From positions 1,505,501-1,569,500 of the forward strand of contig JALJCO010013434.1 of the NCBI GenBank assembly GCA_023101725.1: a stretch of 64,000 nucleotides of DNA, written 5' to 3'. This document shows positions 27,971 through 40,190 of the stretch, piece after piece. Positions within the stretch are counted from its first letter, which is position 1; each line of letters begins with the position of its first letter. This DNA comes from Atherinomorus stipes (lineage: Eukaryota > Chordata > Actinopteri > Atheriniformes > Atherinidae). The notes under the pieces were generated by a model, which was not told the origin of the DNA, made no database searches, and saw only the letters and a program-made list of their open reading frames with translations. The position numbers and the translations under genes are program-made.

Positions 27971-28478
27971 TTCCATTTGAGTGAGAAAAGGGTAATAATG
28001 TGATTATTTAAAAAACAAAACAAACAAACCAAGAGAAAAAAAAAAAAAAACACTTCTTTTTTTAATGCACAAACATTTTGGGGCTGAAAAATAAAACAGT
28101 GAGTACGGAAAGTTTTCTGTTTTCATACTTTGTTTCATTGCAGCCATTTGCCAAAATCCAAAAAGTTAATTTTATTTCTCATTAATGTACACTCAGCTCC
28201 CCATCTTTACAGAAAAAAACAGAAATGTAGAATTTTTTTAATTTATTAAAAAAGAAAAACTGAAATATCACTAGTTCATAAGTATTCAGACTCTTCGCTC
28301 AGTACTGAGTAGAAAGCCCCCTTTTGAGTTAGTTCAGTCATGAATCTTCTTGGGAATGATGCAACAAGTTTTTCACACCTCGGTTTTGGGATCTTCTGCA
28401 GATCATCTCCAGTTCTGTCAGGTTGGATGATTGTCTTGTTGGAAGGTGAACCTTCGGCCCAATCTGAGTAAGGATCAA

Positions 28479-28577
28479 CTAATATATAAGCCGGCCGATA
28501 TTTTAGGCCGATAGTTGCATTTATTGTTAGTATCGGCCGATACATCAGGTGCACTAGCCGATACACCCCCCTCAGCA
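28479..28577. repeat. Fragment rich in TATCGGCCGATA motifs (hAT-like subterminal DNA)
   Basis: Contains GCCGGCCGATATT, TATCGGCCGATACA and TAGCCGATACA. Similar CCGAT/ATCGG density marks the subterminal DNA of the hAT element at 11,964-12,697. No terminus or target duplication seen. Confidence 0.4.
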
Positions 28578-29059
28578 TAATTTACAGACAGATATGTAGG
28601 TATACAGGCAACAGTTGCTAGATATGCTGTGCCAGCCCCTTCTCTCCCCCACTAGCACTGCTGGAAGCCTGCACCTCTGGCCTATTGTAAAATTAGTTTT
28701 CATTGTGTCCTTCATCATAATAAGCCGCATCCGCAACCAGCTGATCGACGGCAGTGAAATGCGCTGTCGGATTTTTCTACAAAATCAAATGAAAATAATT
28801 TCAGGAGGGGTAAAAGTGCAATTGTGTATGAAACCGTCTTCTTTTATCCATCAGTTTATGGATCATTAGTCTTGGACTTTGCGCTGCGGTGAAGACGAGC
28901 GTGATGTGGATAGAAAATTAGAAATCTGTATTCAGGCGGGTCTCCATCATACGACTGAATAGGCTACAGAATAGATGCTGCTTTTTGAAGATGACCATTG
29001 GCTCTCCTTATGAAGAGAATTAGAGGAGAAACCTGATCCAATGCATCCTGGTTACAGAA

Positions 29060-29445
29060 GACTCACCCATGGAAAAAGCAAATCTCTCTCCTGTGCATTT
29101 TTGGGGAAAAAAAAGAAAATAGAAAAGAGATCCCCACAACAGCGGGTTATAAACTGTCTCTGTGCTGGGAAAACGCAAGCATGAGCAGAAATAGAGCGCA
29201 TGTCAGGTCTCCAGTGGGCAGTGAAACTTTTCAACCACACATCCAGATGTGAAATATCCCGATGAAAGCAGAACAAACAACACAACAGAAGCGCCGCGTG
29301 CCTGCGTGGATGGAGGAACTGATTATGGCACATAAAACCTCTGCATCTGGCATAAATGTTCTACAGAACCAGACCCGCCGGGGTCTGAGAGCGCAAGTGC
29401 AGGATGACATGAAAGATGTCCAGACTCACCTGTTTTTAACCCCAA
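29060..29445. repeat. Unclassified interspersed repeat, copy B
   Basis: Collinear with 22,800-23,060 (blocks such as AACAACACAACAGAAGC and GCATAAATGTTCTAC), and its end (GTGCAGGATGACATGAAAGA, then CCAGACTCACCTG) matches 23,138-23,225 in inverse orientation. It carries more CG than its surroundings. It sits inside the Tc1-type arms, so it entered after, or was captured by, that element. Confidence 0.65.
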
Positions 29446-29755
29446 AACTCTATTACTGTGTAAATGAGAGGCCAGAAGGCAACAAGACTCTTACTCCCTC
29501 AGCACTGTAATCAGACCTGATGTTTGATGTAGCCTATGAGAAGCTTTTCCACCTCAAGTAAAACTAAGAATGAGATCAAAATTAAATCACATAGAAAACC
29601 TGATATTCATTTAGATTTATCCTCCAGCTTGATCACACTTCAATATAAACATGAATACATGATAAATTATAAATATTTTTTTACAAAAATATAAAAAATA
29701 TGAAAAGTGATACAGTAACCTGTTTACTGTATTTTACAGATGTAGAAATCTTAAT

Positions 29756-29906
<151 letters not shown>

Positions 29907-30228
29907 CGATAGACAGAGAGGAACTGCTCGCTGCTCTTATCTATGCCGCTGTTTGCTCTCAAGGAGGATCAGAAGACATGGACAGCCTGTGAATTAAGTA
30001 TGAGTGTCACTGCAAAGGGTCTGAATACTTATGACCATGTGATATTTCAGTTTTTCTTTTTTTAATAAATTTGCAAAAATTTCTACATTTCTGTTTTTTT
30101 CTGTCAAGATGGGGTGCTGAGTGTACATTAATGAGAAATAAAATGAACTTTTTTGATTGTAGCAAATGGCTGTAATGAAATAAAGACTAAAAAGTTGAAA
30201 GGAGTCTGAATACTTTCTGTACCCACTG

Positions 30229-30852
30229 TAATAGAGACGGAATAAGAGCAAAATAAGGATTCAGCAGCGCACTGAAAAATCATTCACTATTCAAATTTGA
30301 CATTAAAGAGGATAAAAAGAAAACTTGGAGATCATGTGTAAAGTCACTTTCCTCTACAGAAGGAGCAGAAAATTCACTGAATATGATGGTTAACTCCTAT
30401 GCTTCTTCTAGTTTAATTAACTGCATAAGAGTACCACACACATACACATACACACATATACATCTTAAAAATAGTCTCTCTTTTAGCTTCTTAATTATAA
30501 TGTCTCTCAGATTAAAATGATCATTAGAAAGGAGGAAGTTCAGCACTAATCCCTGCAAATGTACGCATGTAGTTTGACTTTATAAAGTACATGGGGGAAA
30601 AAAAAGTGTTCTCACTAGTATATATATAAGCCTCACAATTTTAATATAGCCAATATGCATCAAGGGTGTGATGATAACACACTTACTGAGAGAAGTGGAG
30701 AAAGTGGCAAAAAACAGTGTCATTCATTTCTCACCTTTGGTTTTATTGTGTTGTGAAAAAAAAAAAAAAACTTGTTCATGTGTGTGAGCTTATTCTCACA
30801 CTTATGGCACCTCTGCTGTTCTCATAAATTATAAAGTAAGCAGTTTCTCTCA
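30229..30852. other. Non-coding stretch, nothing recognised
   Basis: AT-rich with a short CA tract (30,436-30,460) and an A14 run near 30,757. No gene supported. Confidence 0.5.
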
Positions 30853-30897
30853 AATCTTTACAATGAATCAGACATTGTCTGATTCACTGTAAAGATT
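30853..30897. repeat. Short near-perfect hairpin
   Basis: AATCTTTACAATGAATCAGA pairs with TCTGATTCACTGTAAAGATT almost without loop; one mismatch in about 22 bp of stem. Could be a transposon footprint or a hairpin RNA; no flanking evidence either way. Confidence 0.75.
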
Positions 30898-31833
30898 CAA
30901 AAACCAAAAAGTAAATTTAAAAGAGATAAACAATTACAAAGTCTTAAAAAAAGTTTAATTTACTCCAGGATCAAATCAAGAGATTCCATGTCCAAAAGAA
31001 AATAAAGGTATATAATAACGTACCATCCTACTCTTACAAAAATAGAAGGAAATGTGAATAAGATGAAAATGGCAGCCCACCCACAAACTCTGAGTGATCA
31101 GAAATCAAATTAAATTAAGTAGCACATATGTGGCAAACTGTGTGGCTGGTTGAGAGGAGAGGAAGATGAATGAGTCATCTGGTATCATCTCAGGTTTTTA
31201 TGTTGGAGCTGTCTTCCAACAGTCAGTCTCCAAACTCATTACTGACTATTTACTCTTTCATATTACAGTTTTAACCTTGTCTTGGTTTTAGAAAGTGTTT
31301 TAACATGTGTTCTCATTCACATAAACATTTGTAGCTCTATTTCTGATTTTATCTAATGTTGGTTTAACCAAACAAATAGTTGAGAATTAACATTTATTTA
31401 CGATGAAAGGCAACGTCTTTATACATGCATACCACTGTATCTACAGCTTTATCCTTATGTTACCCTCCCCTGCAGTTGCACACAAAGAGGCCATGTTTCT
31501 CTGATTCAGTGTTGTGTTTTTATATAAGACATCACAACAAAGACAGACTCCCACTTATGGGAGCAAGCAGGTCAGACACTAGTTCTTTTATTCCCATACG
31601 CTGTGCAAGCTTGTTTTTGGTTATGTAACCTGTCAGTGTTCTTTTCACTTGTACAGGCACTTCTGCACATTTGTTTTCATGCAATTAAAAGATATGGGGG
31701 CACTTCGTTTTTTTAATTTCCTCATACTGTTATGTGTCATGTATTTCTTCACAATGTATTTATTAAAAGTACAGTATGTAAAAAAATCAAAGGTCAATGG
31801 CAGAAAAATTTGATGTATAATTCAAAACTGTGT

Positions 31834-31873
31834 TTCTATTGATGTGTAATCAATAGATTACACATCAATAGAA
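31834..31873. repeat. Perfect 18-bp hairpin with AATA loop
   Basis: TTCTATTGATGTGTAATC and its exact reverse complement are separated by AATA. It lies in AT-rich DNA and is not part of a recognised element. Confidence 0.85.
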
Positions 31874-32034
31874 CCCTGTAAAGGGCAATTCCACTCAAAA
31901 AATTTTCTACTGACAACATTTAACAAGGTCTTGTGTGAAAACTACAACATGTAGACTTTTCAAACCTGGACTCAGATGTTCTTTAGGCACTGTAGATTAA
32001 TTAAAGCACAGTTTCTGATTTGTGAAACCTATAA

Positions 32035-32215
32035 ATGAATAAATGAGGAGAAAATGAGAACAAATGAGGAGAAGAGAACAAATGATTAGGAGAAAAGGAG
32101 AACAAATAGGAGAGAGGAGAACAAAATAGGAAGAAAAAGAAGAGCAAATAATGAGACAAGAAGAGCAGGTGAGAAGAGAACATGTGATGAGGAGGACGGT
32201 CAATGATGAGTCAAA
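32035..32215. repeat. Purine-rich degenerate minisatellite
   Basis: Irregular repetition of GAGGAGAA and GAACAAAT units with almost no pyrimidines on the plus strand. The minus-strand Ser/Leu/Phe-rich frames (31,997-32,269) come from this bias. Confidence 0.7.
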
Positions 32216-32465
32216 GGGAAGACAAAAGGTGACTACTGTATGAACTGTTATGCATGAGTGCGATGACATGTTTTAGCAACATAATGGTCAACATTTCATT
32301 GTTGATTTTATGGTTAATTTTTTCTTTAATTAAAATGACAATTTATTCACTACATTATGTCTATTATTGCCTTCTAAAATACATTTTTGTAGCAAAAGAC
32401 AAGAGAAAAGCTTGTCTAATTTTTTTTCAAATTTACAACTTGAAAATTGAAAATTGACAATTTTT

Positions 32466-32800
32466 CAATTTCGGGCGCAGCGCGCTGTGACGACATCCTA
32501 GCGCGTCCAATAGGAGAGGCCAGTTCAGGGAAACCTGGAAGTGGTCTGTGTGAAAGAACGCAGCTCCCGGACGAGCCTGAACTCCCCCAAGTTCTGCCTT
32601 GTTATCAGGATCAGGTGGACCCCCACCCTTTTATCTGCTGCTGGTCTTCTCCTCCTCCTCTGGAGAAAAGCTCTTTGCTGCGACGATGGGGGGGGTGGGG
32701 GTACAGTGTACAATGCAACGTGCTCGCTGCCGCTGAGCTCTTTCGCCGACTCTGCGCCCTACCCCGCGGTGAACGCCGCGAAAAACGTGTCCTATCTGAA
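32466..32800 (+). other. CpG-rich segment with a possible first exon of unknown gene
   Basis: An abrupt CpG-rich block in AT-rich DNA, beginning GGGCGCAGCGCGCTGTGACG and containing an inverted CCAAT box (CCAATAGGAG), looks like a small promoter. A frame opening at 32,541 encodes MVCVKERSSRTSLN, a hydrophobic stretch (TPTLLSAAGLLLLLW, about residues 28-42) and a Gly run followed by NATCSLPLSS and NAAKNVSYLK. Two N-x-S/T sequons follow the hydrophobic stretch, the layout of a type II membrane protein. The frame continues to 33,023 only because it runs into LINE sequence at about 32,803. I do not recognise the protein. It may be a broken exon, a transduced fragment or chance. Confidence 0.35.
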
Positions 32801-32802
32801 AG

Positions 32803-33333
32803 GGCCTTTACACTGGCTGCCGGTCCATCAGAGAATAGACTTTAAAGTTCTGCGGTTGGTCTATAAAGCTCTGAATGGTTTAGGCCCAAAATACATCAGT
32901 GACCTCTTCACCCAGTATGAATCTACTAGACCCCTCAGGTCATCTGGATCCGATCTATCAGTTCCCAGAGTCAGAACCAGACATGGAGAAGCTGTGTTCA
33001 GTTTCTATGTTCCACATGTCTGAAACAAACTTCCAGAAAGTCTCAGATCAGCTGAAACACTTAGTTTATTTAAATCCAGGTTGAAGACCCACCTGTTCTC
33101 AGCTGCATTTTCGTGAATTTTCTTCAAAAGTTAAAATCTGCACATCTCTATATTCTCTCTTTTTAATCTTTAAATATTCTTGATGTTTTTCATTTTAGAT
33201 CATGCTTCTACTTTTTTGTTCTTAATTTTTTTCTTTCCCTTTTGCACCCTGCTTTAATGCTTATGTTTTATGTAAAGCACTTTGAATGGTCCTGTACATG
33301 AAATGTGCTATACAAATAAACTTGCCTTGCCTT
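32803..33333 (+). mobile_element. L2-type LINE 3' end, truncated
   Basis: The frame LHWLPVHQRIDFKVL, then YKALNGLGPKYISDL, LRSSGSDLSVPRVRTR and, after a frame break, KSRLKTHLFS is the conserved C-terminal region after the reverse transcriptase of fish L2-type LINEs. A 3' UTR follows and ends in TGTGCTATACAAATAAACTT plus CTTGCCTTGCCTT, the usual short tandem tail. It is 5' truncated, as is normal for LINEs, and joins directly to the CpG-rich block upstream. It carries at least one frame break. Confidence 0.85.
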
Positions 33334-33617
33334 ACTGCTTCTCCTGTGTGGAAACAAAAACGTTTGGTGTTTCGTGGGTTTACTGTGCTGTACCATGCCC
33401 TGTGCAGCTGCAATGGAAAAGGCCCATTAGAAACTGGTTGGAGCAGTTCTGGGTGGCACCTTCCTGGATAATTTTGCATAAGAGAGGCCAAATTGATTAA
33501 GCATGCCAGACTACGGGGGACAACAGCAAAAGACCAATGGCGGAAAATGGTACATAGGTCTAGTGAAAATCATTTTATTCATTTTAATTTTATTAGCTTA
33601 TAAAAATATATATAACA

Positions 33618-33650
<33 letters not shown>

Positions 33651-33750
33651 CAAGGCATGCTGTACCTTGTTAATACATAAAAGTTGATATAAATGAAAAA
33701 AAATATATTGTTTGCTGAGGTGGCCAGTCGGGTGGCCAGCTTCTTGTTCA
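33334..33750. other. Unclassified stretch with a TA microsatellite
   Basis: Holds an alternating TA run at 33,620-33,649. Frames at 33,261-33,500 on both strands overlap one another and show no domain. Confidence 0.5.
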
Positions 33751-33768
33751 GGGTGGCCATGGCCACCC
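33751..33768. repeat. Perfect 18-bp palindrome in a GGTGGCCA-rich block
   Basis: GGGTGGCCATGGCCACCC is its own reverse complement and sits among four more GTGGCCA/TGGCCAC motifs (33,720-33,780). Probably part of a transposon terminus, but no partner end was found. Confidence 0.7.
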
Positions 33769-33837
33769 CTGGCCACCCCTTTGGGGCACCATTGTTGAGA
33801 TGAATTTTGTATATTGAGAAATAGCATGTTTTATTAA

Positions 33838-33908
33838 TCCATCCATTCATTTTCCATTCTGACATCCATCTACCCATCCATGCATGCGTCATCCATCCAT
33901 CCATCCAT
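33838..33908. repeat. Imperfect (CCAT)n array
   Basis: ATCCATCCATTC, ATCCATCTACCCATCCATG and ATCCATCCATCCATCCATG. Such arrays are often the tails of fish LINEs, but no LINE body is visible next to this one. Confidence 0.85.
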
Positions 33909-34784
33909 GTGGCCAGTAAGTGTATGTGTGTGCTGTATATAAAAAAGTGACGCATACTTGAATACTTAAATATCTGACAAGATTAGGCTATAATTAGACA
34001 GCTAATCTGTTTCTATCCATGATCCTCTTCAGGTTTTTGCTTTTTCTTCTTCTCTAATCTCTGTTGTGTAGGAAAACTCCTGATGACAAACAGAACCACA
34101 CCAGACGGAGTCTATTTCTCTTAAGGCTTCTCTTGAAACAAAAATTAAGCTTTTTGTTTTTCTTTTTTTGTTTGTCTGTGTCTTTTATCTGTTTGTTTGT
34201 TTATTTTAGAAATGATCTTAGTTCCACTTTGCAGATCAGTCCTCAGGGCCATCTCTTTGTTTCTTGGCCACTGATTGTGTCAATTTCAGATGCTTAGTAA
34301 TTTATTACTATGAAACACATTAGTGGTAAATTGCCTTTACTAGTAAAGCCCTTTCTTTTATCTGTCTGACTTTCATACAGATATCCACATTGATGCTAGC
34401 CTCCAGAGTGGATGCTCTGAATGCTACTGAATACCACACCAACTAGGCTACTTCATACCCACGATTGCTATTAATAAGTGCAGCACTTATGGCCACAACA
34501 TTCATTCATTCTAAAATCCAGACATAAATTATACAGCCCAGGGAAAAACACAACGGCCATGCACAGAAAAACAGTTGCTAGGAGACAGAGTTTTGTAGCA
34601 TCTAAAATTGTCTCACACAAATGTATACCCTTTAAAACACAGATCACACAAGCAAGGGTGTTACTGTCTTGACAAGTGTTTAGATCTACAATATGAAATC
34701 AGATTTAAAAAATAGTCTCCAACATAATTTGATAAGGTTAGAATAAAGTGGAAAATAAAGTAAGGAAAAAAACATTATCTGTTG
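33909..34784. other. Non-coding stretch, nothing recognised
   Basis: No exon or repeat terminus supported. Confidence 0.5.
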
Positions 34785-34864
34785 AGGGTGACCCTGCCTC
34801 TCACCTGATACTTGCTGGGATAGGCTGCAGACCCTTGTGACCCTGCATTAGAATAAGTGGGTAT
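34785..34864 (+). repeat. Teleost LINE/SINE tail fragment
   Basis: ACCCTGCCTCTCACCTGATA, CTGGGATAGGCTGCAGACCC, GTGACCCTGCATTAGAATAA then GTGG. Same family as 43,889-44,012 in the other orientation; diverged and without a tandem tail. Confidence 0.7.
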
Positions 34865-36733
34865 CACTAATGCATTGATGAAAAAAAAAAAAAAATAATG
34901 GTATGTCAAAAGAGTGTAGCAGAGAGTTGACAGTAGAAATACTCATAAAGCACACTGCATCCTCTGCACAAGCAACACTTATTTGAAAGCATTAAGTCCA
35001 CAGCTCTGTGTGCCAGTAACGCATCTACTGCAAAACCACCAATAGCCTTGCTTTGTTTGCTCTGGCAAAATAAATATAGCACATTTCTTACTGAACTGAT
35101 TACCTGCTGTCATTTCTGTAATCAACCAAAGTGAATAAAAGATTTGCTTAAAGCTGAGGTAGGCGATCCAGGAACTCCTGCCCAAAGCCGGAGAGAGAGT
35201 GGCCTCTGTTAATCAAGTCTCAAAGGGCTGCACGCAGGGAAAAGACACCAAATACATTTTTCTGAAAATTTGCACTGGCATGTTAACTTTAACATACCTA
35301 TTAAATGTGTTTTTTTCATATTTCTACCAGCCAGCACTGTCCTCAATCGCTGCATCTTAGTGTTATGAACTTAATTTTATATCAGCATTGTATGAAAAAT
35401 CTCATACTCTGTTGTTGAACTATGATGCAATTTCATCATGTTATATAAGAGTATCAGTAACTATTAGACATCTAAATATATTGATTTAAGATGGCTGATT
35501 TGCTTCTATTTTTGCATCAGTTACCCAAGCTAAAGCACGGACTAAACTAGAGAGGGATAACTTGCCAAACTATGCTGTGGCAGTTAAATTAAATGGCAGT
35601 GACAATGAAAACACATCTTTTATCTTCAGCGATACAGCATATGAAAATATGAGGCTGTTTGAGTTAATAAGGTGGTTGTTTTTCACACAGATAAATAGGA
35701 ATAAAACAGACTGCACTTTAAAAAAGATGGTTTTGAAGATTAAATTGTGGATATCTCAGAGTAAATGAGTAATATCCAGACATTAATACCTAGACTAATA
35801 ACTAATAACTTCATAGGATTCGGTCTTTAATAAGTATTTTAGAAGATGTTTCTGAAGCTGATTAATTAAAAAGTGTATTTCTAGTGGTTCCAGTTGAGAC
35901 ACTATATGTCCATGTCAAAGCAAAGTTATTGCATTGTTTCTGAATGTGTGTGTGTGTGCGCGTGTGTTTGTTTTTAGTTGAAATTTGATTACTGTTGTGA
36001 TCCCTTAAATCTCATCCAAGTATTTTATGGCTGTTGTCACAAGAGATTTGAAAGGCCCCTTTTGGGCCTTAAATTGGTTTTAGATTACAATTGGCTTTTA
36101 GGATGACTTTAAATGTGGCCCTTCAGAGCCACAGACAGTTACCCTGGCGTAAGGACACGACAGGGCTGTCAGGGAAGCTGACACAAGCTGACCTGACCAT
36201 CTGTATGTACCGCTCTGATGTGAAGGCTGAGTGGGTGTTGGAGAAATTTCCCTGTATGGCAGCTAAAGATGGGAGCAGAGGCGGGTACAGATGAGCTGAA
36301 TGTTGCAGCAAAATCCCTGACATCATTCTAAGGTCTGGTTATTGGCAGATAAGTCAGACCATTAAATAAAGCACTCCAAGGAGAACTTGTGTGTGTCTTT
36401 TTTATGCTAACTTATTGAGTCCAGGTCAGTATACCGTTTTCCAAAAGAAATGTAGTTCCACTCATTAGCTTCATTGGTTTAGACTCAGTCTAAACACTGC
36501 CCAGCATGTTCTGCTTCTTTGTTTGGTGAGTACACACTGCCGGACTGATTTTTCTGCTCCTTCTCAGATAAGTGCACCTAGCCTGAAGGCATGATTAGTC
36601 ATGGTCTTCTCATCTCTTAAGGATCATTAGGCATTTACTGCTGTGGCCCCAACAGTCTCTCTGATATACCAGGGGGACTTTGTAGCTGTTGAAATCCTCC
36701 AGCAGCTATTCAACATCAATGCTCATGCTGGTC
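34865..36733. other. Non-coding stretch with a GT tract
   Basis: A GT/CG tract lies at 35,945-35,968. TTAAAGCTGAGGTAGGCGAT (about 35,148-35,167) resembles the start of a TTAA-type element, but no second end is visible. The plus frame at 36,091-36,294 has balanced composition but no supported splice sites. Confidence 0.45.
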
Positions 36734-37351
36734 ATTAGCCACATATACATGGAGCCAAATATACAGTTTGCAATCGGTTTGAAATCTCTATTGGAATGAA
36801 AATGATTCATGTATACACCTTTGTCTGAATGAGAAGTGCCGAACTGAAAGGATTTTCATTTGGTTTCAAAGGGGTAAAATATTACTTTTCCAAAACAGAT
36901 CATGTAAATATTGATTCAAGAGGTTGTGAGGTTGCGTTCTTATAGCACATGCTCCAACTTGCCATAAACGTGCAACAAGTGTTGTATCCTCACTTTGTAA
37001 GATGGCAGCAAACAACAAAATTCCCTGGACAGCAGCAGAAAGTCTATTTTTAATTTAAACTGTCTTTTTCTCTTTGTTGTTTGCAGTAGAATGAGTATCA
37101 AGCTGCTGCTTGATTAAAGCACTGCAACCACAAAACCATAACAATCAGTTTGTAGACGTCCATCTTTGCTAAATCACGTGATGTAAACATCTTTCTGTGC
37201 ATGCCAGACAGGACCATTCTGCTGAAATGTTAGTGCAAGTGCACACCAGACTGGAATAGATTAGTTCCCATGTAAACAGCTACCCTGAAATCTTATTTCA
37301 GAATGATTTCAATCCGAAAGGGGAAAAAGTCGCCATGTAAACGTGGCTAAT
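36734..37351. mobile_element. Non-autonomous DNA element with TTAGCCAC...TACATGG ends, 618 bp
   Basis: The left end ATTAGCCACATATACATGG pairs with the right end CCATGTAAACGTGGCTAAT at 17 of 19 positions. Internal copies of a GATTGAAATC/GATTTCAATC motif lie near both ends. No clear target duplication was seen and there is no coding capacity. It shares motifs with 49,100-49,876. Confidence 0.65.
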
Positions 37352-39437
37352 GTTAGCAGTGTACAATACAATGTGTATATTATGATATGATGATTCTAGA
37401 TATTTACATCCCCCTGTAACATATTCCTCTTGTATTGCAGATATAAGACTGGAAACTGGAAGAACTGTTGTAAAACATTGCTGGGTGTGTTTTAACAGCT
37501 AATTTGTATAAGTTGTAAAACCAGGAAATGAAGGGCTAACAAGCGACGGGTATAAGCAGAAGCTGGCAGGAGAAATAGGCTTCTTGTTAGGTGTTGCTCT
37601 TGTGATGATGGCAGACCACATATTTTGTTTATGTCTGTGATGGCACAAAATTAGACTTTAAGCTTTCATGACTAACCCAAAGATGTTAAACTATAACAGA
37701 AGCGGATTCAGACACTCTGATGATCTGTAGTGGTCTGTCAAAAATACCATGGACAACACTTGTTAAGAACTAAACTAGTTATAAAGCTAATGCTGTTCCA
37801 ACCAATAATCCTGGTGACAACACAAACATGAGCTGCCATATCCGTCAACCGCTGTTTATTCTTTAATGTGTTTTCTGTTGGTTTTGATCATTTGTAGTTG
37901 CTACTTTGAAGCAGCGAGTTTCTCTGTACTGTTCAGCAGATTATCAGGAGATTTTTCCACAGGCTTTCATGTTTCCATCACAATGAATTCTAATAATTTT
38001 GGTCATTCTCTGACTTTATATCTGATGTAATTAAAATCTAGACTATTAAGTTGTGTAATATCAGGATGTAAGTGTTGCCATTGGCATGCTGATGTAAGGA
38101 TTCAGCTCAAGTCATCACTGCGTTGAAGTACAGCCTGTCAGTAAGCACTGTTTTATTAAAATGTGCCTGCTATATCTGAACTATCCTGCTCATCCTTTTA
38201 TGAGAGCTACTGGAACCCACAGTCTTATTTGCTGTATGTGTCATCCTTTGCTACTAAAGTTTATTACAATGATTGAGTCAAAGGACAGACATTACTTGCT
38301 TAATCTTGCAGTAAACCATCTGGATGATATGAGATTTGTCCTAGATATTCTGAGTGCTAAATAAATGTATAAGACAAAGGAAACGATGAAGGGGAGAAAA
38401 AAAATCTAATTCTTCCACAGAAACAGTGAAATGGTGAATAATAAAAAGCCACATTGATAATTCATATAAGTAAACCTGGTGCTGCTCTGCTCATCAGCGT
38501 GATGGCAGATGATTGAAAAACAATCACTTCAGTTCATTCTTACCTGGAGCCTGAAGATAAATACCTCGCTTTTATTGATGTGTTTTTCTCAGTTTATTTG
38601 TTTTCAAATAACCTTTTATCATCAACTGAAAAAAAAAAGTTTGCGTTAGAACTTTTTCCAGCCTCAAGCATCCTTTACTACGTGTGACTGACATGCATGT
38701 TTAAACCCAGACCTTCAGATGAGATCATAGTTTAATTCATCATAGTTTAATCCAGGCTGGCAGATAGGAGCCTGGATGAGAGCAACATGTAATCAAGTAG
38801 ACAGACTAAAGGGATTGGGGGAGGGCGGGGGAGGCAACTATAAAACAAGAAAACAGAGGAAAGAAGAAATTTGGTTTGATGCTATCAGAGTCTGCTTTGA
38901 CAGATGGAAGAGAGTCTTTAACTGACTAGGAGCTTTTTATTTGCCAAAAAGTAAAACCTGTACACCAAGTTGTGTGGTTTGTGACACGCATACAGTAAAC
39001 ACGCACAGACAACACAGGTGCTGGCATGTTATGTGATTCACTAAATGTTTGCTCATTGAGTTGTTTGCTTCATTACATTTAATTCTTTTTAATGTATGTG
39101 ACAGATTTTTCTACACACATTTAGCAAAGATTCAACACTGTAAACTGTCATGGGAGTATTGTAGATGATGAGGAGTCAAAGAGGAAGGACCCAAGTGCAG
39201 GACTGCAGACAGGAGGTAGTCAGATAACTAAATTCAAGACTGGCACAAAGTGCTGCCATTCACGGCAGAATTAACAAAGTGCATTACTAAATAAGGGATG
39301 TGAAGATACGTGGGAATAAACACAAAACTGTCTGACTGACTGAGAAAAACAAAAAAAACAAAAAAAACAAAACAAAGAACAACAACAAAAAAAAAAAAAA
39401 ACAGGAAACAGGACATCCAAACAATGTATGAGGGACG
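37352..39437. other. Non-coding stretch, nothing recognised
   Basis: Two kb without a supported exon. A-rich simple sequence at 39,345-39,405 precedes the large inverted repeat. Confidence 0.5.
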
Positions 39438-39936
39438 AAAAATGACAAAACAAAAAATAAATATATAAATAAATAAATACACATTTAAATAAATAAATGC
39501 ACATACAAATGTATAAATAAATAAATGAATAAATATAAAAATAAATAAATACACAAATAAATGTAGAAATGCATAAATCAATCAATAAATAAATATATTT
39601 TGGTCATAAAAAATGCCAATTTTTTTTTTTTACTTGTATTTGTCTATTTATTTATGTATTTATGCATGCATTTTCTCCTTTTTGTGCATTTATACATTCA
39701 TGTATTTATTCATTTATTTATTTTTACATTTATTCATTTCTACATTTATTTATTTACACATTTATTTATTCATACTTTTATTTATTTCTTCCTACATTTA
39801 TTTCTGTATTTCTACATTTCCACATTTATTTATTTCTGCATTTCTGTCTCCATATGCTAATGAGGTGGGTGGTTCTAACATTTGTCTTCAGCACGATTGG
39901 TTAGAGTGGTGCATATGATCCTATCTACTGCTACTG
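39438..39936 (+). repeat. Left arm of the large inverted repeat
   Basis: Starts AAAAATGACAAAAC and ends CTATCTACTGCTACTG. Its outer part is built of AAATAAAT-like units with interspersed ACAT and GTAG; a centre of TTTGGTCATAAAAAATGCC is followed by the TTTATTTA-rich half, so the arm itself changes strand bias in the middle. Confidence 0.9.
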
Positions 39937-40190
39937 CCAACGATTTAAGGTCATTGGCGAATTATGTTGACAGAAACGAACCCAATGACTACCTCCAGTT
40001 TCGTTTGGCATGGGTCATGGAGGATTTATTTCAGCTCCAAGCTGAGATGGATGTGGAGGTTGACTCGGCTGTATTGGACAGTCTGGAGGAAGTTGCCCGC
40101 CAACTTGCCATCCGCTCGGAGTCAGAGGAAACGAGGCTCGTTGGCGATGGCTGTCAAAGAACTTTCCTTCGGGCGAATGATGTACCATAA
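39882..40190 (+). CDS. Coding-like ORF, N-terminal part of a possible transposon integrase
   Basis: A 102-residue frame starts inside the left arm and runs into the loop. From about residue 13 the composition is protein-like: TANDLRSLANYVDRNEP, then YLQFRLAWVMEDLFQLQAEM and DSAVLDSLEEVARQLA. From memory, this FRLAWxxEDxFQL...LDSLEE pattern resembles the N-terminal part of multi-copy integrase-core (DDE type) proteins of fish. I could not check this. The frame ends at 40,190 without a helix-turn-helix or catalytic domain, so at most a truncated 5' portion remains. If right, it supports the view that the inverted repeat is a deleted DNA transposon. Confidence 0.35.
   Translation: MSSARLVRVVHMILSTATANDLRSLANYVDRNEPNDYLQFRLAWVMEDLFQLQAEMDVEVDSAVLDSLEEVARQLAIRSESEETRLVGDGCQRTFLRANDVP

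Noticed and set aside
31997..32269. Minus-strand ORFs of 60-90 residues
   Set aside because: Produced by the GAGGAGAA-type minisatellite.
36091..36294. 67-residue plus ORF as an exon
   Set aside because: Composition is acceptable, but there is no convincing acceptor or donor and an opposite-strand frame overlaps it.
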